Below, in pieces: positions 12,601 to 25,800 of a stretch of DNA of 64,000 nt; position 1 is the first letter of the stretch; the number at the start of each line of letters is the position of its first letter. A model generated the notes under the pieces. The model saw only the letters and a list, made by a program, of their open reading frames with translations, was not told the origin of the DNA and did not search any database. Position numbers and translations under genes: made by a program. This stretch comes from Vitis vinifera (lineage: Eukaryota > Streptophyta > Magnoliopsida > Vitales > Vitaceae). The stretch is from positions 3,124,001 through 3,188,000 of the forward strand of contig NC_081813.1 in NCBI RefSeq assembly GCF_030704535.1, read 5' to 3'.

Positions 12601-15600
12601 TAGAAACATACAAGTTCCGCTTATTTTAGGCAACATCAATTTCCATAACCAAGACATCATTATGGAATCTTCATTGTCCGATTTGACAAATGTAGGATCA
12701 TTTTGAGCTGGTCCGGTATTCATTGAATGACTTAATTTCCCTTTTCCTTTCAAAAAAGTCTTTACCACTTGTGACCATTGTAAGTAGTTTTTGCCATTCA
12801 ATCGATATGATGATTGAATATTTTGTATCTCCCCTTTTTGCGACACCTCTCCAGATTGGTTTCCAGTCATCACAACAATAGGGTTGGCTTCAGATGTTTC
12901 AGACACGACTGAATAATGGACGATTAGAAGGGATTTTTTAGAGAATCAAATTTCTAAGAAATTTTTTTCAGCAAGATAGACTATGATTTTTCAGAATTTT
13001 CTTCCCAATGAGCAAGAGCTTTGATACTATGAGGAAAAATATTATTTTCTGCTAAATTGAATAATCCTTACACAGGGAATATATATATATATACACACAA
13101 AGATTAATTACAACTTATTTAAGGAGAGTTTGACAATCCTATTACAATCTTATCAATCCCTAAAAATCAGGGGACGGCCTAACTAATTACATAAAAATTA
13201 GAAAATGATTACAATTAGGAAACTACTTTATTTTAATAAAATATCTACAGTTGTACATTGATTCTTGAAAGTTGGAGAATCATATAGATTCTCCAACAAT
13301 TTGGTTTGCAGACATGGGTATTGCTGAAGTAAAATGAAATTTTGTCCAAGTAGATTTTCCAAGTTGCTTCTTTGATGGACATAAGGACATGACTTGCATT
13401 TTTATTTATTTATTTATTATTATTATTATTGGTGTTGTTGTTAGTAAATATTATTTTGTAAAATCATGGGTGTTTTTGAATGATGGAGGATCCATGTTCA
13501 TTTGGATAGAGTAGCATTGCTCAATGGGGAATCTGATTAATAGTTGTTAAAAACTTACAATACATTATATGATACAATTTTTTTTTCTTTTATTAAAATT
13601 GATATGTAGCTCAATTCATATCTTATCTTAAGCATATCTTATGATACACATACGATATATGATATAACAATACAATGTTGCATACACCTTCGATTATTTT
13701 TCATAATTTTTAAGAGAAATCACATTCATTTTTTTTTTGGTTGAAAAAATTATTATATTAATAGTTTAAATATACAAAAAGGTTGTAAATTGATCGTAAA
13801 TGGGAGAAATGGGTAAAATAATCTTATATTAAAAACTATATCAATTTGTTAAATACTATATTGGAAGTTAAGTAAATTTATTCTTACAATGAATATTGAA
13901 GAATTTTCATTTGAATGATTTGAATGTTGTCATTGAAAATGATGGGAGATTGGTGAATAAAAACTTTTATGTAATACTTTTTTGGTGGGAAAGGAATGAT
14001 GACGAGCATGAAAAATTGGAACTTTATATATATATATAAAATTTGGAACTAAAAATCAAATCTAAAAGTTTAGTAAGTTTATTTTTGTGAATTTTGTGAT
14101 AACCCTATATTAAACTCATTTATTAAATTGAACTTTTCAAAACTCTATGAAATAATAGAAAGACAATACATGTTAAATTTTATGAGTTAACAACTATATA
14201 TATATATATATTTGATCGACAAACAACTATAAATATATTCAATAGATGTTATATTCGTGAAGAGACCTTTGAATGGGTGGGTCACCCTCTTAATCTTTTT
14301 TGTGTAGCTTTTGAGCTTTGCCATTTTACTTTATGCTCTTTTGGATCATGTTGTGTGCTTCAAAAAGCTTGGTGGAAAATCTTTCCCAGTGGGTGGGGAT
14401 GTGGCTTAATAATGTGCCAAATTCTTGGATCTGTGCTGTTTGCATAGTTGCATCTTTTTGCCTTGTATGGCATATGCTTGGAAGGTGTGCAAAGCCTAAA
14501 TCAAAATTTAGATCAAATTCTAATATAAGGAAACATACCCATACATATATGTGTGTGTGTGTATGTATATGCATATATATTTTATAATTCTTGATAGCTT
14601 ACTCAAGCTGAGTTCAAAGTTTTTCTTTATAAATTATTGAGAATTTTAATTTGGTTGTACAGGGATTACTATTTTCATTGATTATGTTGTAGTTCATATA
14701 TAAGATAGATGATATTGTAATCATATCAGGCAGATTGGAGAGCTTTGCGAGGTGCACTCATTGGTTGCTTGGCATTGATGAAGAGGAAAAGTAATATGGG
14801 TAGGGTCACTGACAATGATGCAAGAGCAGTTGCCCAGGCATACTTAGAGAATGTACAGGTGCAATCTTTAGGACAGCATGACAGGAAGGTACATCACTTA
14901 TCCACCCAGTGTTGATGCTCACATATTTTAGTATTTCACTGCTAAAATCTAGCAGACAAGTTTTGTCCTTTATTAGGAATCCAATTTCTTAATAAGCTTA
15001 GCCAGTTTGCTTCAAATTTTAATTTTTCTTGCAGCTCTGCTTTGAGATTTTGGAATGCCTATTAGATCACTACCCCGAATCAGTTGCTTCACTGGTATTA
15101 TCCTTAGTCTTGCTTTCCTATTCCTGTGCTCTTTTCACATATTTTAGGTACAATACTTGAATGTTGTTTCATAATTTTGTCAATGGTAAAATAAGAACTG
15201 TGAGAGAGAGATCCAATACTATCAGAGTGATTGCAGTCATGTCTCCTTAAACCTGGTTTATTTTGACACTTACCTACTTTTATTTTTAGTGCAACTTTTT
15301 AAGGTTCTGATAATTTCAGGGATAAGACTAAAATAGAATTATTTGAATTCAATGTAGCATCCATTTTATTAATGAAAATCTATGTGGCCTAGTTCATTCA
15401 GCATGATTATTAGCCTTCTCTAACTCATTGTCTTAAGTAAATAATTCTATATCTATTAAGGTCTTTCTATTTGATTCATAATGGTTTCCTCGGTAACCAT
15501 GAAACTCTATTCTCATGCATGCATGTCACCCACTAGTTTTACTTTTACTTTTTGTAAATTGCTTGAAGTTTTAGATTTGAATGTTTTTGGAGTTAGATTG

Positions 15601-18600
15601 GATCATTTGGTATGATCACTTGGCTAAATTTATTATTCTCAAAGAACAACCTTGCTTTTGGTGTTCCTCCATTATATTTCCATTTTCAGCAACTTTATAT
15701 GATCTGTACATGCAACTTGTGGCTTCTTAACTGCCCTTGTTCCATCTCTCCAACTCTTGTTCATTGTATTTATTTGTTAAAGCAAGACATTGCAGAACAC
15801 CTCTTGTTTCAATCGCTCCTCTTATACCGATCTACCTACATAAGTATGTGTGTGTGTTTGCTGTATTTCAATATTGATCCTAGTGTTCTTTGTGTATAGG
15901 GTGATGATCTTGTTTATGGGATCTGTGGAGCTATCGATGGAGAAAAGGATCCTCGTTGCTTAATGCTCACATTTCATATCGTGGAGATTCTTGCACGACT
16001 ATTTCCAGATCCATCTGGTCCACTAGCTAGTTTTGCTGGGGATCTTTTTGACATTTTGGGCTGTTACTTCCCTATACATTTCACACACGTAAGCGTGATG
16101 AATACTAGTTGCTTTAATATCTATACTTACCTAAGCTATTTCTTGGCTCAAAAAGGAAAGTAGGACATATTTGTAAGATTTTCCTTATTTGTTGGTGGGA
16201 AGAAATTGTTGGTATTTTGATTTTCTTTAACACCTTATTTCTATAATGACCACAAAGTCAGGTGTTTACTTCTGAAATTCTAGTTTTCATTTGATGGGCA
16301 GTGAAATATCTTGATAACCTAGTCGAGCGTGAATCCAATGAAGTGATGGGTGATTAAAACTATGTTGTATATCTCTGATTTTGTATGCAATCTTGTGTCT
16401 GTATTTTTGTTAGATATGATTCTTTGCAGAACGAAATTTCCACTCAATTCTTGATTGATATTGCTTGGGTTAATCTATACAGCCTTGTGCTAAGCTAAAT
16501 GTCACTGTTGATCTATGGTTGTTTGTTAAAACTGTTAATCTTAGTTCCCAGTCTAACTGCAAATATAATTCACCCAAAAATTCTATGTTGTGAATGTGAA
16601 TATTAAATTTTGCAGGAGTCAATTGCTGCTGTTGCTTTCATTAACTGAAATTTTTAATATTCAATCCTTATTTTTATACATTCTGTTTGTTATGCTCCTT
16701 CATGTCTTTGATGTATGGTTCTATATGATCCAGCCCCAAGGTGAAGATGTTGATGTGAAAAGAGATGACCTCTCTAGGGCATTAATGGTATGCAATTTAC
16801 TCTAAGTGCTATTCTTTAAATTTTGTGCCTTTTATTTTAAAAGAATTTGGTATTTAGTCCTTCTTTGAATCAATGCTACAAATAATTCACTGTACTATAA
16901 ACATTATTGATGTTTGATTGATTATATATATTTCCACTTTAAGGTAAAGCTCCTTAGTGAACTCTCGTGAAACATGTGGTCTTTGGTGCAAGGGTTGATG
17001 GAAACACAAATTGGAGGTTTCAATTGTTCTATCTCTAATGGATGATTAAAGAATATGACGCCATGAACTTGTTCTTATTCATAATAATATGTTGACTATG
17101 CCCAGTCAATTGTTTGAGATTCCAATTGGAAGGGCCTAGGTGGTGAGAAGCTATAATTTGAGTATGGAAAGTCAATCCTGAAACCTTGTAAGTGACCAGG
17201 TTTACTAAACTGCTTGTCTAGGAAGATATAGCTGGCACATGGAAAATATCTATATATTGTTTAACTAGTGTATGAGAAGTTATTAATGGGTAACCATATT
17301 GTGTTAATTCTTTTTTCTCCTCCTTTCAAGGTATAGAAAAAACAATTTTCTTGAAACCTACTTTCAAAGAACAACTATAGTTTGCTCAGTTTTTTGTAGT
17401 CTTCCTTACTTGTCCAGCTTGTATTGCTTCTCATTAAGGAGTTTCTCTTGTTGTTTTAATTAGATTTATATATTGTGGAAGGATGTGTTGTCCTTCTTGA
17501 TATTTTTAATTAATAGAAAAGATTTAGTGTGTTTCTGATAAAAGACCTACTCATCTGTCTAAATTTTCCTATACGTAAAAAAGGAGGGGGGACCTTGTGG
17601 ATGGATTGTGGACTATTATGGATTCATCTGTAACTATATCAGCCTTTTTTTTCCCACCTGTTTACATTTTCCTTTGCTCTTTCATTACACAAAGTTTGTA
17701 AGTCTGCTTGTTGGTGTTTCCAACTGTTTTTCACTGATCAATGTCCTTCCACTTATAACTGCTCCACTACATGCGTTCTGGTGTAGCTTGCCTCAGAATA
17801 CAAATATAGGGATGGGCTGAGTCATGCATGCTCAGATCTAAGACAGAAAACTTACAATCCGATTATAGATCAGATTCTTCGCCAGCAAGAAAAAAAATCA
17901 AAATCCATGAGCTACGAGGATAAAAGTAACAAGCCTTAGCAAAGAAAGGGAAGAAAATAAGAATTTCTGGAATCTGAATACTATTCACCCAAAGTCATAC
18001 CTTTTGAGTCTTATAATATGTAAACTTAGCATACTTAGTCTCTTGGTTGAGCTGGAAATCCTTTTATTCCTATGAAAATTAGTTTCTTACTCCCTTGAAC
18101 TCTAACAAACTCATAAATGATCTTATGCTCAGTCCATTTCCTTGGAATGAAACCCATACCTATAAAATCCCATAATATTGCCCCGAATTCTAAACTTGGT
18201 AAAATTCCTAAAAAATCTCTAACTCGCTGAAATCCAAATAAACTAAATTGAGTCATACAACAGAATAAATTAAAATATTATCAAATTGGTCCTAAAGTCC
18301 CTTTTTAGATTTTCTGCTTTTGCCTCCAAAAGTTGCATCACAGTCTTCATTGAATCTCATTTCCTTCTCAACTTATTTGCCCTGGTTGGGATTAGATCCC
18401 TTGTGTTGCATTCTATGTATGTGGTGTATACATCCATCTGGTATTAAGTAATTGGGTGATGAAACTATGCATGATTTGCATACTTAGGGTTTGGTATTTC
18501 TCAATAAAGCCTTGGTGAGCAGATTATGAAGATTACATCTATGATAGAAGGGTTCTATATCTGTTATTTTTCTTGAATAAGCTTTTTCAAGGTTGGATTT

Positions 18601-19817
18601 CACTTGAAATGTTTGTTATGTTTTTTTCCCCTCCCATTAAATAGCATGTTTTTATGAATTTATTGATTACGTTGAGGCAGATTTGCTACCATGGTGTATC
18701 TAAAGGGCTGCAAATGTTCAACCTAGTGTTTTGTTTCAATACATTGATATTGTTTTATGGTCTAATTTATTTTGACTGCCTTACCAGATACATGATCTTC
18801 CCTTCTGCAATTTTTATATTGAACTATTTTCTTTTACAGCTAGCATTTTCTTCTACAACTCTCTTTGAGCCGTTTGCCATACCATTGCTTCTTGAGAAAC
18901 TTTCTTCTTCTCTGCCATTAGCAAAGGTTGGTGAAATTGAATATAGTTCTATTTTATTATTAATTTATTTATTTCTTCTACTGTAGCAACTTTTCCACTG
19001 TATGCTGTATGGGAGTTTCTTTGAAATGGCCAATCTATTCAACCTGTTCAGTTTGGCTTTCTAATGTTGGCAGGTTGATTCTTTGAAGTATCTCAGCAAT
19101 TGCTTGTTGAAATATGGAGATGACAGAATGACAAAGCATGTTGAAGCTATTTGGTTTTCAGTAAAAGATGCAATCTTTTGTTCAGAGCAAGAACCCATGT
19201 TATCCTTGGCTTCAGAATTACTAGATCATGTGGGCTTTCAGGAGAACGAAATTGTGACAGAGGCTATCATACTTCTGCAGAAGGTTATTTTGGAAAATAG
19301 TGGTTTGTCATTAAGTTTGATTGTTGGTGATAAAGATATAAACACGATAGTCAACACAGTCACTAGTTTTAGAAGTTACAATGATATTCCTCTGCAAAGC
19401 AAGCACAAACTATGTGCAATTGGTCGTATCCTCTATGTTTCTGCCAAGGCCTCTATCACCTGCTGCAATCGAGTGTTTGAAAGCTTTTTCTTCCGCTTGA
19501 TGGATACTCTGGGGCTTTCAGTGAGAAATTCATCTGGGGATTGCCTTCCAAATTTTGATTATGTCTTTAGTGAAAGACTTAATTTTGGAGCCCTTTATCT
19601 CTGCATTGAGCTCCTTGCTGCATGCAGAGATTTGGTGGTTGGCTCTGAAGAACTCACATCAAAATCTGTTTCAGCACAAGAATCATGGTGCTGCATGCTT
19701 CATAGCTTTTCGAGTTTATTAATGAAGGCCTTCAGTTCTGTATTGGATGCAAGCACAGACAAAGATGCTTATGAGGCAGATATTTACTCTGGAGGTAAAT
19801 GTTTTTGTTTCAGAATG

Positions 19818-19865
<48 letters not shown>

Positions 19866-22800
19866 TTCATTTGATGCTTGCATAGTGATGATTCATGAGC
19901 GTCAAGTGGATATGTTAAATGGACTTGAGTATTCATGTTGATTATTAGTGTGTATCTAGATGTTGAATCTATCTAATTCTCAAATCTTAGGACATGAAAG
20001 GACTGTTGAATTATGAATTTGACCTTTCTTCTATACTGGGGTATAATGATGTATGTACAATAACATGTTCAATTGCTCACATGTGTACTATACTCATGCT
20101 AAATATCTGACAAATTTGTTATGTCTCTCAATTTGTTGGACATGCCTAAATGTGCAATATCAAGCCTGTGTAACACATGTTTTATACCCATGCCCATGTG
20201 ACGTTGTGGATGCTTCACTCAATTTAGAGCATTTCTTTAAGATTCATTCATGCTTCATGCATCATGCATCTTTGGGTGTGAATAGACAATAAATTGAAAC
20301 AAAGCCTGTAAAATGAAAGCCACAAATTGGTCCTACCCTTTTTATGATATCAATTGGTTTTCACCATGATAAACAATTTTGAGTTGAATACTTTCAGTTG
20401 CATGTTCAATATTGGACATCACGTTATGTAATTCTAGAAATGTTGTATTTGCTTGAAATTCTGTTATTTCTTCTCACATGAATGAAATCTAATAGTTTCA
20501 TGTGATTTAATTGATCTCAATAAATCGTTTTTATCCTGGTACCATTTTTCTTCATTTCTTAAATGCTTGTGGATTTATATCATGAATTGTATTAATAAAT
20601 CTGCTATGGTGTTTAGCATCTTTTGTCATAAGTCTTTTTGGTTTGATATCAGTTGTAGTTTTAGGTTAAAAATGTGAGACTTAATGCTCAGTTAATTTCA
20701 TCTGTAGTGATCCTCCTCCTTTTTTTTAATATTAATTTGCAGTGAAAGGTTTGCAGATTCTGGCTACTTTCCCAGGGGAATTTTTACCAATATCAAAATC
20801 CATATTTGAGAATGTTTTGTTGACATTTATATCAATTATCGTTGAGGATTTCAACAAAACATTGTTATGGAAACTAGCATTGAAGGCATTGGTGCAAATT
20901 GGCTCATTCATTGATAGATTTCATGAATCTGAGAAGGCACTGAGTTATAACTACATTGTTGTTGAGAAGATTGTTTCATTGATGTTTCTCGATGATTTTG
21001 GCCTGCCTTTTCAACTCAGACTGGAAGCAATTTCTGATATTGGCACTACTGGTCTGAATGTTATGCTGAAAATTGTTCAAGGGTTGGAAGATGCTATATT
21101 TGCTAATTTATCGGAGGTTTATGTAAGTGTGAGATATGAAGGCTCACATGGTAGACGTGAAGAAAATTTTCCCTTTAGAAGTCATGAAATGTCCTGCTTG
21201 AGAAAAATAACATTTGTGCCATCTGTTGATGTCAGTAACCTATCTAAAGATGTGTCTATATATAAGTTGAATTCATTGAGCAACACAATTGGATTGTGTC
21301 AGATTCACTCTCATTCAGTACATTTCATGGGTTTCTATTTCTTGTCGGCTTTGCATCAATATTTAGATTCTTCCTCTCTCCAAGCTCCTTTTTGAAGCTG
21401 TTTTCTTGGTTTAATGTTTCTTGAGTATTGTAATCTGTTTGTCTAGGTCCATGGAAATCTGAAGTCAGCCAAAATCGCAGTTCAGCTTTTGGAATGTTAC
21501 TCTAATAAGCTGCTTCCAGGGTATAATATTCTACCCTAATATTTTTGTTTCCTTTTTTTGTTGTTCAATGTTGAATATTCTGATTGTGGTGGTTCTGCCA
21601 TCCTTCTTAACCCTGTGGAATGTCATATAATGTGTCCAACAACTATTAAACCAACCCATGACTTTTCAAAGTTCAATGATGTCTGTGCTTTTCTGCTTTC
21701 TTCCATGTTGTGAAGGCATTCTAAAAATTATTGTATTAGCTGTAGAATTGTCACTTAGATGGGTTTTTTTGGTTTGCATTTTCATACAGAAGGCCTCTTG
21801 ATACTAGGTGCTGGAAAGAAATTCCCATGCTTTCAATGTTGAACCCAAATGCATTTTGTCCCAACAATATTATTGGTATCTTATATATTTTTTTCTGCAC
21901 TAAATATCTGGTGAAAACCAGGTCTCTAATGATGAATCGTTGAAATTGATGGTCACATATGTGATATTGCCAGAACAGTTGATACTTATATTTACTATTT
22001 TTACGAGATCTACTAGTTTTTATTCCATTGCTTTCTTTTGAAATCAAAATTTAAATCTCCAACCTGAGCATGTGGTCATGTGCATGCACGCTCATGCAAG
22101 TATCAATTCCTTTTTAAAGTATGAGATGGAGAGGAAGGATTTTCATGTTTTTTAACTGTATGGTAGAGGGCCTTTTCTTTTTCTTTTCTCCTCTTCCTTG
22201 TTTTTGGTCCACTATTTCTGATAGTTCTTTTTCCCATTTAGTAATGTTTACCTTTTCTGTTCCAACTACCTGCTGTTGATCTGAAACCCTTGTTGGCATG
22301 GGCACAGGATCCATGGAGCTGGAGATTTTGAGGATGTTCTTTCACGTTTTGCTGTTAATATTTGGAACCAAATTGAAAATAGCATGGCTTTTAGTGTTGG
22401 GGCTCAGGAAAATGTAAGTGCTGCTGCTATTATCATTTTTTTAACTTTTCTTGTCAGTGCCTTTTCTAAATGCAATCATTCTACCAAAGGCATGTTGAAA
22501 TTTTTTTCACATTACTAGGCTAGCTCCTATGGTTACACATATATATATAGGAGTCAACATGATATCTGCTGATAAGCAGCATTTGCATGTTTGTTTTTAT
22601 TTTAGGAGCTTCTTAATGCAACAATGACAGCAATGAAGCTTGCTGTTGGGAGTTGTTCAGAGGGAAGTCAGGGTAAAATCATTAAAAAAGCTTACAGTGT
22701 ACTTTCATCATGCCCTTCTTTTACATTGATGGAATCCATGCCAATCACCGGTACAGTCCAGTTGGAAGGGTTGCAACATACTCAAGATTTAGAATGTTTT

Positions 22801-25800
22801 TCTTGTAGAGATAAATGGGTTATTTCATTATTTGCATCAGCAATTATAGCAGTTCGTCCTCAAACCCACATTCCAAATATAAGAGTAGTGCTGCATTTAT
22901 TCATGACGAACCTTCTTAAGGGCCATGTTCCAGCAGCTCAGGCATTGGGTTCTATGGTTAACAAACTGTGTCCAAAATCCAATGGAGTTGAGATTTCAAG
23001 TACTTGTACTTTGGAAGATGCACTGGATATAATTTTCAACACAAGTTTATGGGATTCCCATAACCATGGTCCCTTAAAGAGATGCAGTGGAATAGGAGTG
23101 GACAATGAGATGGGTCTTGCTAATTTATGCCTTAGTGCTTCAAACTGTCAATTGCTTCAAGTTTGTGCTATTGAAGGATTAGCATGGATAGGGAAAGGTT
23201 TGCTTTTGCGGGGTCATGAAAAAGTTAAAGATATAACAATGATTTTTTTGAGGTGCTTGCTGTCAAGTGGTGGAATAGATAACTTGCCATTGAACCAGGG
23301 TTCATTAGAAAACAATCAGGAGCAGGATGTGCTTCCTTCAGTGGCGAAATCTGCCGCAGATGCATTTCATGTTCTTATGAGTGATTCTGAAATTTGTTTG
23401 AATAAGAGATTTCATGCAAACATACGGCCGCTCTATAAGCAACGCTTTTTCTCTTCAGTACTGCCCATTCTGGTATCTTCAATGGCGGAATCTCGTTTGT
23501 CTAACACAAGGTATGTACAAAAAGCTCTGGAGCCTTCCTGTGCTGCTTTGTAAATTGATTTATCTTCTTAATTCTCAGTGATGATTGCTCATAGGTGGTC
23601 TTAGTTATCTTGCACTGCTTTATTGTTCAGATCTATGCTATATCGAGCTTTAGCACACATTATTTCTGATACTCCACTCATTGCTGTATTATCTGAAGCC
23701 AAGAAGGTTAGTGTCAGAAATTTCATTTTGAACTACTTGGAGCAAGTATAACAATTGCATAAAGTGTTATTTTATGTATGCAGATCATTCCAATATTATT
23801 GGATAGCTTATCCATATTGAGTACTTATAATCTGGATAAAGATATTCTCTACAATCTCTTGCTAGTCTTATCTGGGATATTGATGGATAAAAATGGTAAG
23901 AATATAGTACTATGCATGTATATTTTCTTTTATTGACATTTTCAATAACAAGTTTGGAAACATGTATTTTCTCTTAAATATTTCTTGTGCTTTTAGGCTA
24001 CAAATATAATGGGATATGCATATTCTAAGATATTTTTTGATAGGCAACCAAGAATATATTAAAGACACCAAAAAGAAAGACGGGGGATCATACATGGGAC
24101 GTATACAAAGGAAACCAAGGAAAAGGAAACACCATAAAAAAGTTTACAAAAACCCTCTCGCTAACACATGCACAACCAGTCAATAAAATCTAACAAGGAA
24201 CCAGGACCCTCTTGAATGTGTAGGCAAGTCCGAGGAAAAAAGTTACAAATAAGAGAGTCCTTTAGAGCTTGATTTGAGTGTTGAATTCCATCAAAGTATC
24301 TTCAATTTTTCTTTTGCTAGAGAATCCAAATCAAGAAAAGAGGGGTTGTCCCCCAAATCATTTTTCTATTTTTTGCTAACAAAACTCCCATGCCATCCCT
24401 TCAACAAATCTTTCACAAAGAAAGGGAGGACCAAAGAACAACCAAAGGGAGAAAATAACAAATGCCAAAGACCCTAACCTTTCCATAATGGATTAGCAAG
24501 TGATTTGTTGATTCTTTTGAATTCATACATGTGAAGAGAGAGAGAGAAAAGGGAGAATCCCTAATTATTGTTATTGAAAAACTGTAAAGAATACACATTG
24601 GACTTGGGTATATATATACATGTTAGTGGGACCCACAATACAATAAGGAAAGAAAAGGAAAAGGAAAAGTAAATAACCTAAATAACTATACACTATCTAA
24701 CAATACATAAACAACAATGATTGGGTAATACCCATCCTCTTCTCTTAAGTTGATCTAAGGTGAGGAACCTTTTCCAAACTGCCTTCTAAGCAAAAAGACC
24801 ACCTTAAAGGCACCCAAGAGCCCCGCACTAGCTTAGAGAGGAAAGAAATACCTTCATCTGACTCTAGGTAAGAGTAGAGATATTTCACCAAGAACTTCCC
24901 ACTCTTGCTAATCTGCCAAATTAGCTTATCATCATCCTCACTATACTTCCCAAGTGCATGTAGCCTAAGTAACTCCTCAATGATATGTAGCTCTCAATCC
25001 TGAAACTGCCTCATGAATCCCAGGTTCTACACCTGTTTGCTAACTATTTCCCGAGCACTCACCACCCAAGCCTCTTTATTAGAAGCAAAAGAGAAGAGAG
25101 ATGGAATAGAATCCTTTAAAGGAGCCTCCCCACACCAAACATCAAGCTAAAATTTTGTCTGTCATTGCCAACCATAAAACTTGTTCTGAAATTAAAGTTT
25201 TTCCCAACCTCCTCTTATTACCTTCCACAAGCTGACATCATAACCCTCCCTCCCAGCAAAAGAGCACCAACTTCTAGGTTCTTCCCCAAACTTTCCCACT
25301 ATAACCCGTTTCCAAAGGAAGTCCCTTTCCAAAGTAAGTCTCTAACACCATTTTCCAAGCAAGGATTTATTAAGAGATGACAAGACGAGACATAAAATAG
25401 ATGGACCTACTGCACAAAGTATTTTTAAGCAAAGTAAGTCTACCACCCTTTGAAAAGTATTGTCTTTTCCAAAAGGCTAACCTTTTATGGAACCTCTCCT
25501 CATCCACATCCCACACAGAAGGGGACTTGAACGACGCACTCAAAGGCAAGCCTAAATAAGTAGTTGGAAGTTTCCCTACTTTGCAACCCAATATAGAGGC
25601 AAGCTCCTCAACATTAAGCAAAGTAAAAATTGTATATCATTTGTTTTTGAATTCATAAAGATAAATTGAATAGTTAGGAATATGGTTTCAGCTTGTCAAT
25701 GCATGTTATTGAGTACCAGGCAATTCACAATTGTTTCTTCCTCTTTCCATAGCCTTCCTAAGTTATAGAATTCGTTATGCAGTATCCCTTGTCAATGATA

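Larger units (their letters stand above)
8848..13298 (-). mobile_element. Ty1/copia LTR retrotransposon in MMS19 intron 4, defective
   Basis: A complete-ended element of 4451 bp, flanked by a perfect 5-bp target duplication ATTTG (8843-8847 and 13299-13303). LTRs are at 8848-9104 and 13030-13298, beginning TG and ending CA in the element sense (one end mutated). Next to the downstream LTR is a purine tract (9105-9120 in complement, TTGAGGGGGAA). Next to the upstream LTR is a primer site resembling initiator Met tRNA (TAGTATCAAAGCTC). Element-sense remnants occur in order on the minus strand: gag at about 12906-12000, GAG-preintegrase at about 11500-11160, integrase at about 10270-10180, the end of reverse transcriptase at about 10100-9960, and RNase H with LYCDNKSAINIV near 9350-9300. 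The order identifies copia. Most of reverse transcriptase is missing. Frames are broken, so it cannot move by itself. It lies antisense to MMS19. Confidence 0.93.

Noticed and set aside
14318..14587. 89-codon plus-strand frame in MMS19 intron 4
   Set aside because: It runs into a TG/TA microsatellite, has no domain, and lies within an intron.
18035..18256. 73-codon minus-strand frame in MMS19 intron 8
   Set aside because: No recognisable domain or flanking signals. It could be an unknown repeat but cannot be supported.
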